Assembly (NCBI RefSeq): GCF_000478985.1
Contig: NZ_AWXB01000040.1
Coordinates: forward strand, 1-35,647
From: Peptoniphilus sp. BV3C26
GTDB lineage: Bacteria > Bacillota > Clostridia > Tissierellales > Peptoniphilaceae
Reading direction: 5' to 3'
Length of the DNA: 35,647 nt
The notes under the pieces were generated by a model. It saw only the letters and a program-made list of their open reading frames with translations. It made no database searches and was not told the origin of the DNA. Positions 1-8,120 of this stretch are shown here, in pieces; position 1 is the stretch's first letter; each line of letters opens with the position of its first letter. The position numbers were made by a program, and so were the translations under genes.

Positions 1-20
1 GGGACCGGTTTACCCGGTCC
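1..20. repeat. GGACCGG palindrome, part of a dispersed repeat
   Basis: A 7-bp inverted repeat (GGACCGG at 2-8, CCGGTCC at 14-20) with a 5-nt loop. The same palindrome with similar flanking sequence (GTG, then a TGGTGGGA block) occurs at 25131-25148, so it belongs to the repeat family described at 185-290 and 24990-25096. The window edge cuts this copy, so what lies to its left is unknown. Confidence 0.7.
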
Positions 21-184
21 GCGTTTGTTTTTGGTGGGAAGAAAAAAATAAATATTTGATTTAAAATTTATTTTAAATTTACATTTTTATTTTTATTTTT
101 TTTAATTTTTTCAACATACATTTTTTCTTTATTTTTTCTTTTTCGTTTTTTTATTTTGTTTCAATAAATTCGCCTGACGGCGGC

Positions 185-290
185 GGACCAATAGCAGATA
201 TTTGCAGCCAAAGCAAAGATTTGGGCAAATAGTTGCATGAGACCTACCACGATTTTTTTCAAAAATCGGGTTAGGTCTTCAAATTGGTCC
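185..290. repeat. Folded non-coding dispersed repeat, copy 1
   Basis: The ends are perfect inverted repeats (GGACCAAT at 185-192, ATTGGTCC at 283-290). They enclose two hairpins. The first pairs 194-205 with 225-236, with an inner CCAAA/TTTGG stem at 208-212 and 220-224. The second pairs 241-257 with 261-277 (17 bp with 2 mismatches, 3-nt loop). A near-identical copy lies at 24990-25096, about 24.7 kb away. Both copies follow a T-rich stretch of similar sequence (61-170 and 24900-24975). No open frame is conserved. It could be a MITE-like or REP-like element, or a structured RNA; the sequence does not decide. Confidence 0.8.
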
Positions 291-346
291 CTACACGGGG
301 TTTTATTTTCAATTGAAATTTTCTTTTATTTATACTTTTATTTGCA

Positions 347-381
347 TTAAAAAAATCCATTGAAATTTCTTCCAATGGATT
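347..381 (-). terminator. Rho-independent terminator of the bcd-etfBA operon
   Basis: A 9-bp stem (AATCCATTG at 354-362, CAATGGATT at 373-381) is followed on the minus strand by a run of T. It sits 14 bases past the etfA stop codon. Confidence 0.8.
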
Positions 382-394
382 TTATTTTGTATAA

Positions 395-1405
395 TTATTC
401 TATTTCTGCTTTTAATTTCTTTTCTCTGTCAATTGCTTCTGTTAATTTCGGAACTATTGCGTTTAAATCTCCTACTATTCCCAAATCTGCAACTTCAAAG
501 ATTGGTGCTGTTTCGTTTTTGTTTATTGCGATTATTAAATCAGATTCTTCCATTCCTGCCAAGTGTTGGATTGCTCCTGAGATTCCAAGGGCAAAATAAA
601 CTTCAGGTCTTACTGTTTTACCTGTTTGTCCTACTTGACGGTCTTTTGTAATCCATCCTGCGTCTACAACTGCTCTTGATGAAGAAATTTCTGCGTCAAG
701 GACATTTGCAAGGCCTTCAAGATTTTCAAATCCTTCTGGTCCGCCGATTCCACGTCCTGCTGATACAAGGATGCTTGCCTCTGTAATATCTTTTTTCTTT
801 GATTCTGCTTTTTCAATGCTAACTATTTTAACATTCATATCGCTTGGTTCAAAGTCTATTTTTTCTTCTATTACTTGACCCTTTCTGTTTGGATCATTTT
901 CAAGAGCTTGCATAACTCCCGGTCTTACTGTTGCCATTTGAGGTCTAAATTCTTCACATAGAATTGTTGCCATAAGGTTTCCGCCGAAAGCAGGTCTTGT
1001 CATCATTAATAATTTTGTTTCTGGATCTATTTCAAGTTTTGTACAGTCTGCTGTAAGTCCTGTATGGATTCTTGATGCAAGTCTTGGTGCTAGGTCACGT
1101 CCAATTGAACTTGCTCCGTAAATTACAATTTCAGGATCGTATTTTTTAATGATATTGTAAATTGCCTTTGTGTATGGTTCTGTTACATATTCTTTTAAAA
1201 TAGGATCTTCTACAATTATTACTTTATCTGCACCGTGGTGAATTAAAAGTTCTGCGTGTTGTTTTACATTTTCACCAATAAGCATTGCTACTACTTGTTG
1301 ACCTAAGTCATCTGCAAGTTCTCTTGCTTTTCCAAGTAATTCTATACCTACTTTTTGTAGTTGGTTATCTCTTTGTTCTATAAATACAAATACGTCTTTG
1401 CTCAT
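395..1405 (-). CDS. etfA: Electron transfer flavoprotein alpha subunit (butyrate pathway)
   Basis: EtfA of 336 aa. With EtfB it forms the FAD/AMP-containing ETF that passes electrons between NADH/ferredoxin and butyryl-CoA dehydrogenase in the cytoplasm. The C-terminal FAD domain is canonical: GRGIGGPEGF near residue 220, SSRAVVDAGW with the conserved flavin-contacting Arg, VGQTGK, ALGISGAIQHLAGM and GIVGDL. The start chosen is ATG at 1405, 8 nt after an AAGGGG ribosome binding site. An in-frame GTG at 1414 overlaps that site and is less likely. It is the last gene of bcd-etfB-etfA, 12 bp after etfB, and is followed by a clear terminator. In clostridial relatives this ETF takes part in flavin-based bifurcation; that is known for the family, not shown here. 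Confidence 0.96.
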   Translation of the reverse strand: MSKDVFVFIEQRDNQLQKVGIELLGKARELADDLGQQVVAMLIGENVKQHAELLIHHGADKVIIVEDPILKEYVTEPYTKAIYNIIKKYDPEIVIYGASSIGRDLAPRLASRIHTGLTADCTKLEIDPETKLLMMTRPAFGGNLMATILCEEFRPQMATVRPGVMQALENDPNRKGQVIEEKIDFEPSDMNVKIVSIEKAESKKKDITEASILVSAGRGIGGPEGFENLEGLANVLDAEISSSRAVVDAGWITKDRQVGQTGKTVRPEVYFALGISGAIQHLAGMEESDLIIAINKNETAPIFEVADLGIVGDLNAIVPKLTEAIDREKKLKAEIE

Positions 1406-1417
1406 CAAATTCACCCC

Positions 1418-2212
1418 TTATATTATATATTTTTCTTGTAACTTAGCTACAATTGCTTGGGCTGCTTCATCTGCGTTTAGGTCTGTAAGAAGAACGCCCT
1501 TACCTTTTCCTTGTTTAGGGAATGATTTTTTAACCTTTGTCGGTGATCCCTTAAGTCCTATGTCTGCAAGGTTAAGTTTATCTTTAATGTCTTCAAGTCC
1601 CCAAGTTGTGATTTCTTTTTGGTAAGCGTCAAAAACGCCGCCTACTGACATATATCTTGGTGGAGCAAGTTCTGTTAGAGCTGTAATTAAGCAAGGAAGC
1701 TTAACTTCCAAATTGTGGTATCTGTCTTCAAATTGTCTTTTAACTTTTATGCATCCGTCTCCAAGTTCAAGTTCTTCAACGTAGGAAACTTGAGGTAAGT
1801 GCAAGTGTTCTGCAATTTGAGGTCCTACTTGAGCTGTATCACCGTCTATTGCTTGACGGCCTGTAATGATTAAATCATAATCTAAATGTTCAAGAGCTCC
1901 TGCTATTGTGCTTGATGTTGCCCATGTGTCCGCTCCTCCGAAAGCTCTGTCTGTTACAAGAATTGCCTTGTCAGCTCCCATTGCAAGAGCTTCTCTTAAA
2001 GCAAGTTCTGCTTGTGGCGGTCCCATTGATACAACTGTTACTTCAATGTTTTCAGGATCTTTATCTTTTATTCTAAGTGCTGCTTCAAGACCTGATTTAT
2101 CATCAGGGTTAATGATACTCGGAACTCCTTCTCTAATAAGTGTATTAGTTACAGGATCAAGTCTAACCTCATTTGTATCAGGTACTTGTTTTATACAAAC
2201 TACTATTTTCAT
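1418..2212 (-). CDS. etfB: Electron transfer flavoprotein beta subunit (butyrate pathway)
   Basis: EtfB of 264 aa, partner of the adjacent EtfA. It opens with the typical MKIVVCIKQVPDTNEV. It carries the nucleotide-binding stretch ALAMGADKAILVTD near residues 95-108, the TSSTIAGAL helix, and GRQAIDGDTAQVGPQIAEHL, the usual ETF-beta signature. A strong AGGAGG ribosome binding site precedes the ATG. It is cotranscribed with bcd upstream (9 bp gap) and etfA downstream. Family length is about 260 aa, so the gene is complete. It differs clearly from the second EtfB at 7335-8111, so the two pairs are not a recent duplication. Confidence 0.96.
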   Translation of the reverse strand: MKIVVCIKQVPDTNEVRLDPVTNTLIREGVPSIINPDDKSGLEAALRIKDKDPENIEVTVVSMGPPQAELALREALAMGADKAILVTDRAFGGADTWATSSTIAGALEHLDYDLIITGRQAIDGDTAQVGPQIAEHLHLPQVSYVEELELGDGCIKVKRQFEDRYHNLEVKLPCLITALTELAPPRYMSVGGVFDAYQKEITTWGLEDIKDKLNLADIGLKGSPTKVKKSFPKQGKGKGVLLTDLNADEAAQAIVAKLQEKYII

Positions 2213-2221
2213 ATTCTCCTC

Positions 2222-3364
2222 CTATTTAACTCCCATCCAGCCTGAAACTACCATTCTCATTACTTCTGAAGTACCTTCGTAGATTTCAGTTATCTTTGCA
2301 TCTCTCATCATTCTTTCAATTGGATAATCTCTTGTGAAACCATATCCGCCGAATAATTGAAGACATCTTCTTGTTACATCTGATGCATTTTCAGCTGCAA
2401 ATAATTTTGCCATTGCTGCAAAATGTCCATAAGCTTGTCCTACACCCTTTGTATGAGCTGCTCTATAAACTAAAAGTTTTGCAGCTTCAGTTTTGGTTTT
2501 CATATCAGCAAGTTGGAATTGAGTATTTTGGAATTGAGAAATACGTCTTCCGAATTGTTTTCTTTCTTTTGTATATTGAACTGTTTCGTCAATTGCTCCT
2601 TCTGCAATACCTAATGCTTGAGCAGCAATACCTATACGTCCTCCGTCAAGAGTCTTCATTGCAAGACCGAATCCCTTGCCTTCACGGCCAAGTAAGTTTT
2701 CTTTAGGAATTCTGCAATTTTCAAAAATAAGTTCGCAAGTAGAAGATGCTCTTATTCCCATTTTGTCTTCAGGTTCTCCGACTCTGAATCCAGGAGTTCC
2801 TCTTTCAACTATGAAAGCTGAGATTCCTTTTGTTCCCTTTGATTTGTCAGTCATGGCGATAATTATAAATACATCTGCAAATCCTGCATTTGTAATAAAT
2901 ATCTTTGTTCCGTTTAAAACATATTCGTCCCCGTCAAGAACTGCTGTTGTTTGTTGTCCTGCAGCATCTGTACCTGCACCGGGTTCAGTTAAACCGAAAG
3001 CTCCTATCTTACGTCCTGATAGTAGGTCTGGTAAATATTTACGTTTTTGTTCTTCTGTTCCGTTTTCATAAATAGGAGCAGCGCAAAGTGAAGTATGTGC
3101 TGATACAATTACACCTGTAGTTGCACATTTTTTTGATAACTCTTCAACTGCCATTACATATGCAAGGTAATCTGCGCCTTGTCCACCGTATTCCTTTGGA
3201 AATGGTATGCCGAAAAATCCATATTTAGCCATTTTTCTAACATTTTCCATTGGCGGCTCATCTGTTTTGTCGATGTCTGCAGCAATAGGTTTAACTTCAT
3301 TTACAGCAAATGCTTCATACATTTGTTGTAAAAGAGCATGCTCCTTATCCATTCTAAAATCCAT
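2222..3364 (-). CDS. bcd: Short-chain acyl-CoA (butyryl-CoA) dehydrogenase
   Basis: Acyl-CoA dehydrogenase of 380 aa, full family length. Visible signatures are AFGLTEPGAGTDA (FAD/acyl-CoA binding, near residue 125), the Arg-rich QFGRRISQFQNTQFQLADM helix, QLFGGYGFTRDYPIER, and ITEIYEGTSEVMR, where the Glu of YEGT is the expected catalytic base. Placement directly ahead of etfB-etfA supports the crotonyl-CoA to butyryl-CoA step of butyrate fermentation. The other pathway genes (thl, hbd, crt) are not in this window. Substrate chain length is inferred from context. It is the first gene of the operon, behind the promoter at 3422-3449. Confidence 0.95.
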   Translation of the reverse strand: MDFRMDKEHALLQQMYEAFAVNEVKPIAADIDKTDEPPMENVRKMAKYGFFGIPFPKEYGGQGADYLAYVMAVEELSKKCATTGVIVSAHTSLCAAPIYENGTEEQKRKYLPDLLSGRKIGAFGLTEPGAGTDAAGQQTTAVLDGDEYVLNGTKIFITNAGFADVFIIIAMTDKSKGTKGISAFIVERGTPGFRVGEPEDKMGIRASSTCELIFENCRIPKENLLGREGKGFGLAMKTLDGGRIGIAAQALGIAEGAIDETVQYTKERKQFGRRISQFQNTQFQLADMKTKTEAAKLLVYRAAHTKGVGQAYGHFAAMAKLFAAENASDVTRRCLQLFGGYGFTRDYPIERMMRDAKITEIYEGTSEVMRMVVSGWMGVK

Positions 3365-3421
3365 TTAAAGTCCCCCTTAAAATTTTTATATACTATGTTA
3401 ATTAAATAACATTCTTTAATA

Positions 3422-3449
3422 ATTATATCACTCCAATATAAACTTGCAA
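3422..3449 (-). promoter_or_regulatory. Promoter of the bcd-etfBA operon
   Basis: On the minus strand, TTGCAA (3444-3449) and TATAAT (3422-3427) are separated by 16 bp in the 150-bp gap between pgi and bcd. The -10 lies about 58 bp before the bcd start. This is a typical sigma-A arrangement. Confidence 0.65.
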
Positions 3450-3515
3450 GTAATTTCAATTTTTTTCAAGGACTTTATAATGCTTAAAAAGCCTTATATT
3501 TTTTAACCTATTATT

Positions 3516-4679
3516 TTATTTTTCATAAAGTTTTTTTCTTAATATTGCTTTATATTCTTCCACTCCCGGTTGGTTAAAAGGATCAACCCCCAAAATTTTT
3601 GCAGAAACTTGGCAGGCATATTCAAAGAAATAAAAAATACAACCTAAGTTAAATTCATCAATTTTTTCAATTTCCAATAAAAGTTGATTGCTACTATGAG
3701 ATTTCATAACAGATTTTCTTGTAAGGTCGTTAAGCTCATTTAAAGTCATATTTAAATTGAGACCGTAATCTTCTAAAGATACTTCCAGATTTGAATTTGA
3801 ATTTAAAGGGGAAATTGTAGTTTCAAAAAACATCTGCCTTCCCGATTGAATATATTGACCTAAACTGTGGAGGTCTCTTGAATTAATGACATAAGTTGGT
3901 AAGATTCCCTTGCCCTCTTTTCCTTCACTTTCGGCAAAAAGTTGTAAAATCCATTTTAATAAATATTCCAAATCCGGTTCATATACTGTAAAGATTTCAA
4001 CAAAAAGATCTTTTTCGTAAAATTTGTTTCTGTAAGTTGCATAGGAAATTGCATGATCCACATTGACACTTAAAGCACCATCTATAACTTTATCAACATC
4101 AATTCCTGCAAAGGCCATAGGAACAAGGCCAACACAAGTTAAAACTGAATATCTGCCCCCAACTTCTGAGGAGATTTCTATAAAATTATGACCATTTTTT
4201 TGGCATGCCCTTCCAAGCTTTGAATCTAAGGACTGGCTCATAATAAAAATTCTTTTATTATAGTCGGAAAATTTATTTTTCATAAATTCTCTCATGTATG
4301 TGTAAGCAATAATAGTTTCAAGGGTATTTCCCGATTTGGAAATAACAAGAAGGGCAAAATCTTCATCTAAGTCCGATAATTTTTGTAAAGCGGCTCTTGT
4401 AGAAAGACTGTTACCTATAAAATGTATTTTATTTCCCTTTGGATTTAAAGCATTAATTGCAGCTTCAGCTCCTAAAAAAGATCCTCCTATTCCTGCAACT
4501 ACAAGGGTTTTTCCTGCCCTTTCAATTTCTTTTGCAATCCCCTTTGCTCTGTGGACTTCCCCTCTTAAAAAATTAAAGTCCGTCCACAAATAATCTGCAT
4601 TTCTATATTTTTCTTTATTTTCTTCAATTTTATCTTCTATAGACCTATCAAAATTATATTTATAAGCTTTAAAATTCAT
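3516..4679 (-). CDS. pgi: Glucose-6-phosphate isomerase
   Basis: Glycolytic isomerase interconverting glucose-6-phosphate and fructose-6-phosphate. Sugar-phosphate-binding motifs are present: VVAGIGGSFLGAEAAINAL near residue 60, VISKSGNTLETIIAY near 115 (SIS domain), GGRYSVLTCVGLVPMAF near 175, ESEGKEGKGILP, and FNQPGVEEYK near the C-terminus. At 387 aa it is shorter than the usual ~450 aa of Firmicute enzymes, but the core motifs are intact. Its ATG overlaps the stop of the upstream phosphatase gene by one base (TAATG), so the two are probably cotranscribed and translationally coupled. Confidence 0.93.
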   Translation of the reverse strand: MNFKAYKYNFDRSIEDKIEENKEKYRNADYLWTDFNFLRGEVHRAKGIAKEIERAGKTLVVAGIGGSFLGAEAAINALNPKGNKIHFIGNSLSTRAALQKLSDLDEDFALLVISKSGNTLETIIAYTYMREFMKNKFSDYNKRIFIMSQSLDSKLGRACQKNGHNFIEISSEVGGRYSVLTCVGLVPMAFAGIDVDKVIDGALSVNVDHAISYATYRNKFYEKDLFVEIFTVYEPDLEYLLKWILQLFAESEGKEGKGILPTYVINSRDLHSLGQYIQSGRQMFFETTISPLNSNSNLEVSLEDYGLNLNMTLNELNDLTRKSVMKSHSSNQLLLEIEKIDEFNLGCIFYFFEYACQVSAKILGVDPFNQPGVEEYKAILRKKLYEK

Positions 4680-5768
4680 TACAACACCTTAAATAACACG
4701 CAAGTAATGTCATCTTGCTGGTCCCTATATTTATAAAGTTCAAGTTCTTCTTTTATTACATTTATTTCATCAATACTATTTTCATTTAAAATATCGGCGA
4801 TCCTTTCAAGACCGAAGGGCTCTCTGTTTTTATTTACAGTTTCCACAATTCCGTCAGTCATAAAAAGGAGTTTGTCGCCGCAAAATAAATCCACTGAATT
4901 TTCCTCATAATTTATATAATCAAAGATTCCGGAAATGGGAAAGCCTCTGGAAATAAGTTCATAAGAATTTCTATCACGAGTTAAAATGGGACAGGGATTG
5001 TGTCCTGCATTGGAAAAAAGAAAGTTGTCTTTTTTTCTGTTATAAACCCCATAAAAGCAGGTGAAATAAATTCCCGGATCAATATTTAAAGAAGAAAATC
5101 TGCTTTTTATCTCTTCGAGAGTCCTGGATGGACTAAGAAGAGTTTTTGTAGAAATATTTTTAAACAAAAGACTTATAAACATAGTTATAAGGGAAGACTT
5201 AAAGCCATGTCCCATAACGTCTGCTATATAAATTCCCATATTGTCTTCGTTAATTTCAAATACATTAAATAAATCTCCGCTTAAAATATTTGAAGGACTG
5301 TAAAAATAATCTAACTTTAAATTTTTAAAAAATCCCTTTTCCGGAATAAGAGACTTTTGAATTTTTTGAGCATCAAGCATTTCAAGAGTGAGTTCCTTAT
5401 TTTTATTTATTATTTGTCCCTGAAGTTTCTTCTCCATAGTTACATTTCTAAAAACTTCAACCACTCCAACTATTTCCCCTGTCTCAGAATGCACAGGAGA
5501 GCATTTAACGGAGTAATAATTTCCCTTGATGTATTCCTCTCTTTGAATGATTTCCCCTGTCCTGAAGGACCTCTGAGCCACAGAGACGTTACAAAAAAAT
5601 CCATCCCCCGGCTCGCAGGTCATAGTTGTTTCATCTGCCCCAAAAAAATTCTTTCATTGCTGAGTTGACAAAAATAACATTATTATCCTTATCTATGACT
5701 CTGACAAGGTCTGCAATTCCGTTTAAAACTATATGATTAATATTAAAATCAAATTTTTGTCCACTCAT
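4679..5768 (-). pseudogene. PAS - SpoIIE-type PP2C phosphatase, frameshifted
   Basis: The ATG at 5768 opens a PAS-like sensor segment (LNGIADLVRVIDKDNNVIFV) that ends prematurely after MKEFFWGR. One base removed from the 7-base T run (5642-5648) restores KEFFGADETTMTCEPGDGFF, which continues into the 314-aa frame starting at 5623. That frame has the rest of the PAS domain, a short coiled linker, and a complete SpoIIE/PP2C domain. The metal-binding Asp residues are visible in SGDLF, DVMGHG, FMTDGIVE and DQQDDITCV. Total length is 1090 bp, not divisible by 3. The intact product would dephosphorylate an anti-sigma antagonist or similar target under sensory control. The lesion may be decay, a phase-variable tract or a sequencing error. 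It is coupled to pgi downstream. Confidence 0.85.
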
Positions 5769-5778
5769 TTTTTCACTC

Positions 5779-6894
5779 CTATTTTTTAGGTTTCGGTCCG
5801 TAATATTGATAGTAATAAGTTCTTATGCCTCCGTTGTAAAGTTTTCTATTTCTGTCGGCTTTCTTATTAAAATCTTTTTCAAAATTTTCATCTGATGTAA
5901 TTATATAAAAAGACCAGGTTTTTAAACTTTTGTAAAGTTTTCCAAGTTCTTTTTGTAGATCGCTTACTTGGTCTTTAATTCTCACTCCGTAGGGAGGATT
6001 TGTAATTAATACTCCATAATCATCAGGAAGATCCAAATCAAATATATCTTTTTTAAAAAAAGTTATATCTTGGCTTAAATCCATTAGTTCTGCATTGTTT
6101 TTTGCAATTTCTATGGCCTTATAGGAAATGTCGCTGGCAACAATATCTAATTTTTTATTTAAGAGTATCTCCGAATAACACTTAGACTTTTGATCTCTAA
6201 AGTCTTTTTTGTCCGTAAAGGAAAAATTTTCAAAATCAAAATTTCTCATAAGACCTGGTGCAATATTTCTTCCTATCATGGCAGCTTCAATGGCAATAGT
6301 TCCCGATCCGCAAAAGGGGTCGCATAAAAGTCTTTTGGAATTCCAATAACTTAAACTTACAAGACCTGCCGCCAGGGTTTCACTAATAGGTGCCTTATAA
6401 TTTATTTCCCTATAGCCTCTTTTGTGAAGGCCCTCGCCTGAAGTATCTAAGGTTATTGATGCAATATCATCTAAAAGGGAAACTTCAAGTTTATATCTTG
6501 GTCCATCCTTTTCAAAATAAGATTTTTTATAAATTTTTGAAAGTCTATTAATAATGGCTTTTTCAGTTATCCTTTGACAATCGGAAATTGAAAAAAGTTT
6601 GGATTTTCTGCTTCTTCCTTCAACAATAAAATTTGCATTTTCAGGAATAAAATTCTCCCAGGGAAATCCTGAAACTCCATCAAAAAGTTCTTCAAAACTT
6701 AAAGCCTTAAAGTTTAAAAATTCTATTAAAACCCTATCTGCTGTTCTAAGTCTTAAATTTAACTTATATATGTCTTTTAAATCTCCCTCAAGAGCCAATC
6801 TTCCGTTTTCAACTTCAGCCTTATAACCTAAGTTTTCCAGTTCTCTTTTAAGGACGCTTTCCAGTCCAAAAGTGGTTGTGGCTATAATTTTCAT
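5779..6894 (-). CDS. THUMP-domain class I RNA methyltransferase (RlmL/YpsC-like)
   Basis: SAM-dependent methyltransferase of 371 aa predicted to make N2-methylguanosine in rRNA (RlmL N-terminal half/YpsC family). The N-terminus has ATTFGLESVLKRELENLG, then a THUMP RNA-binding domain at about residues 45-155. The catalytic part has CDPFCGSGTIAIEAAMIG (SAM loop, near 190) and the N6/N2-methyltransferase tetrapeptide in ITNPPYGVRIKDQ near 295. The length fits the single-domain Gram-positive version rather than the ~700-aa E. coli fusion. The gene overlaps the upstream membrane-protein gene by 4 bp (ATGA). The exact target nucleotide is inferred from family only. Confidence 0.88.
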   Translation of the reverse strand: MKIIATTTFGLESVLKRELENLGYKAEVENGRLALEGDLKDIYKLNLRLRTADRVLIEFLNFKALSFEELFDGVSGFPWENFIPENANFIVEGRSRKSKLFSISDCQRITEKAIINRLSKIYKKSYFEKDGPRYKLEVSLLDDIASITLDTSGEGLHKRGYREINYKAPISETLAAGLVSLSYWNSKRLLCDPFCGSGTIAIEAAMIGRNIAPGLMRNFDFENFSFTDKKDFRDQKSKCYSEILLNKKLDIVASDISYKAIEIAKNNAELMDLSQDITFFKKDIFDLDLPDDYGVLITNPPYGVRIKDQVSDLQKELGKLYKSLKTWSFYIITSDENFEKDFNKKADRNRKLYNGGIRTYYYQYYGPKPKK

Positions 6895-7220
6895 GAATCT
6901 TTATACTCCTTTGCCCATTTAAAAATATATAGGGCATAAAGACCTATAACTATAAGTCCAAATAAAATATCTTCCCATCTGAAAACTTCCCTGCCCTTAT
7001 AGGCCCTAAGTCCGCATCTTACAATTATGTATAAAATAATTGCTAAAGAAAAAAATATAAGCTTTTTTATTCTTCCCTTTTTACTTAAATTTTTATTTTC
7101 AATTTTTAATTCTTTTTTTACCTGTGCCTGCCTTTTTTGAGCTTCTCTTCTCTTAATTTTTTCTTTTTTCCAGGCATTTTCTATGTAAGAAAAAAATCTT
7201 TCTTTTAAATCTTTTTTCAT
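6891..7220 (-). CDS. Small lysine-rich membrane protein, function unknown
   Basis: A 109-aa protein not assigned to a known family. Residues 1-50 are strongly basic and helical (KERFFSYIENAWKKEKIKRR). Two hydrophobic segments follow (LIFFSLAIILYIIVRCG near 53-70, and ILFGLIVIGLYALYIFKW near 84-102), giving a probable two-pass membrane protein with cytoplasmic ends. Its stop overlaps the start of the methyltransferase gene by 4 bp, so it is likely the first gene of that operon. The divergent second etfB begins 115 bp away. Confidence 0.6.
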   Translation of the reverse strand: MKKDLKERFFSYIENAWKKEKIKRREAQKRQAQVKKELKIENKNLSKKGRIKKLIFFSLAIILYIIVRCGLRAYKGREVFRWEDILFGLIVIGLYALYIFKWAKEYKDS

Positions 7221-7302
7221 AAAGCACCTCTAAACTATTCTAACCTTTAATTACTTTATTTAAAAGAGTGAAGAAAAATTAATTTAAAGGACACATATAT
7301 AG

Positions 7303-7308
7303 TATAAT
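7303..7308 (+). promoter_or_regulatory. Possible -10 element before the second etfB
   Basis: TATAAT lies 27 bp before the ATG of etfB2, in the 114-bp divergent gap. No good -35 hexamer is seen at the expected distance, so the call rests on the -10 and position alone. Confidence 0.4.
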
Positions 7309-7334
7309 AATTATTGAGAAAGAGGAGGTAGAGA

Positions 7335-8111
7335 ATGAATATTTTAGTTTGTATAAAAATTGTTCCTAAAGTTTCAGATGTAAAAGTTGACAGAGAAACG
7401 GGAAATTTAATAAGAGACGGTGTAAAGAGCATAATCAATCCCCCTGATGTCCATGCTCTTAAAATGGCAATAGATTTAAAAAATAAAACTAAGGGAAAAG
7501 TTACTGTAATCACTATGGGACCGGAATTTGCAAAAGAATTTTTAAGATATGCCATTGCAATGGGAGCAGATAAGGCTTATATAATAAGTTCTCCTGATTT
7601 TAGAGGATCCGATACCCTTGCAACAAGTTATGTTCTATCAAGAGCTGCAAAGACAATTGATAATTTCGATTTGGTTTTAACAGGCTCTCAAACTATTGAT
7701 GGAGATACTGGTCAAGTAGGGCCAGAACTGGCAGAACACTTATCCTTTAATCAGGCAACTTATGTTTCAGACCTTGAATATATAGACAGTAAATTAATAG
7801 CTAAAAGAAATATTTTTAACGGAATCGAAAAAATTCAAGTGGAACTTCCTGCTTTAATTACAGTTTTAAAGGGAAATGTAAATATTAATGACTATAAGGA
7901 TAAGGTTGATGACAGTCTGGAATTTAAAATTTTAAGTCCTGAAGATATAGGCGCTGATCCTGAAAGAATTGGTCAAAAGGGTTCTACAACTCTTGTGGCT
8001 GAAGTTTTCCCTCCAGAGGAAATTTCAAAAGGTAAAATCTTAGAAGGACAAACTGAGGAAAAAATTGAAAAAGTTCTTAAAATCCTTAAAGATAAAAATT
8101 TTATAAGGTAG
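7335..8111 (+). CDS. etfB: Second (orphan) electron transfer flavoprotein beta subunit
   Basis: EtfB paralogue of 258 aa, preceded by a strong AGAGGAGG site. It has MNILVCIKIVPKVSDV, AIAMGADKAYIIS and GSQTIDGDTGQVGPELAEHL, so the ETF-beta fold and nucleotide site are preserved. The C-terminal arm (residues ~185-258) is quite different from EtfB1. It sits directly ahead of the matching EtfA, with no acyl-CoA dehydrogenase, FixC-like oxidoreductase or ferredoxin gene beside it. The redox partner must be encoded elsewhere and cannot be named from this window. Confidence 0.93.
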   Translation: MNILVCIKIVPKVSDVKVDRETGNLIRDGVKSIINPPDVHALKMAIDLKNKTKGKVTVITMGPEFAKEFLRYAIAMGADKAYIISSPDFRGSDTLATSYVLSRAAKTIDNFDLVLTGSQTIDGDTGQVGPELAEHLSFNQATYVSDLEYIDSKLIAKRNIFNGIEKIQVELPALITVLKGNVNINDYKDKVDDSLEFKILSPEDIGADPERIGQKGSTTLVAEVFPPEEISKGKILEGQTEEKIEKVLKILKDKNFIR

Positions 8112-8120
8112 GTGAATAAA

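Noticed and set aside
360-651. Plus-strand ORFs over etfA, and similar antisense ORFs over most genes
   Set aside because: They lie opposite well-identified genes, lack ribosome binding sites and have low-complexity hydrophobic or Ser/Leu-rich products typical of shadow frames.
3470-3512. Hairpin between pgi and bcd as a pgi terminator
   Set aside because: The stem is short and bulged, and the T-rich side lies on the plus strand, where no gene needs it.
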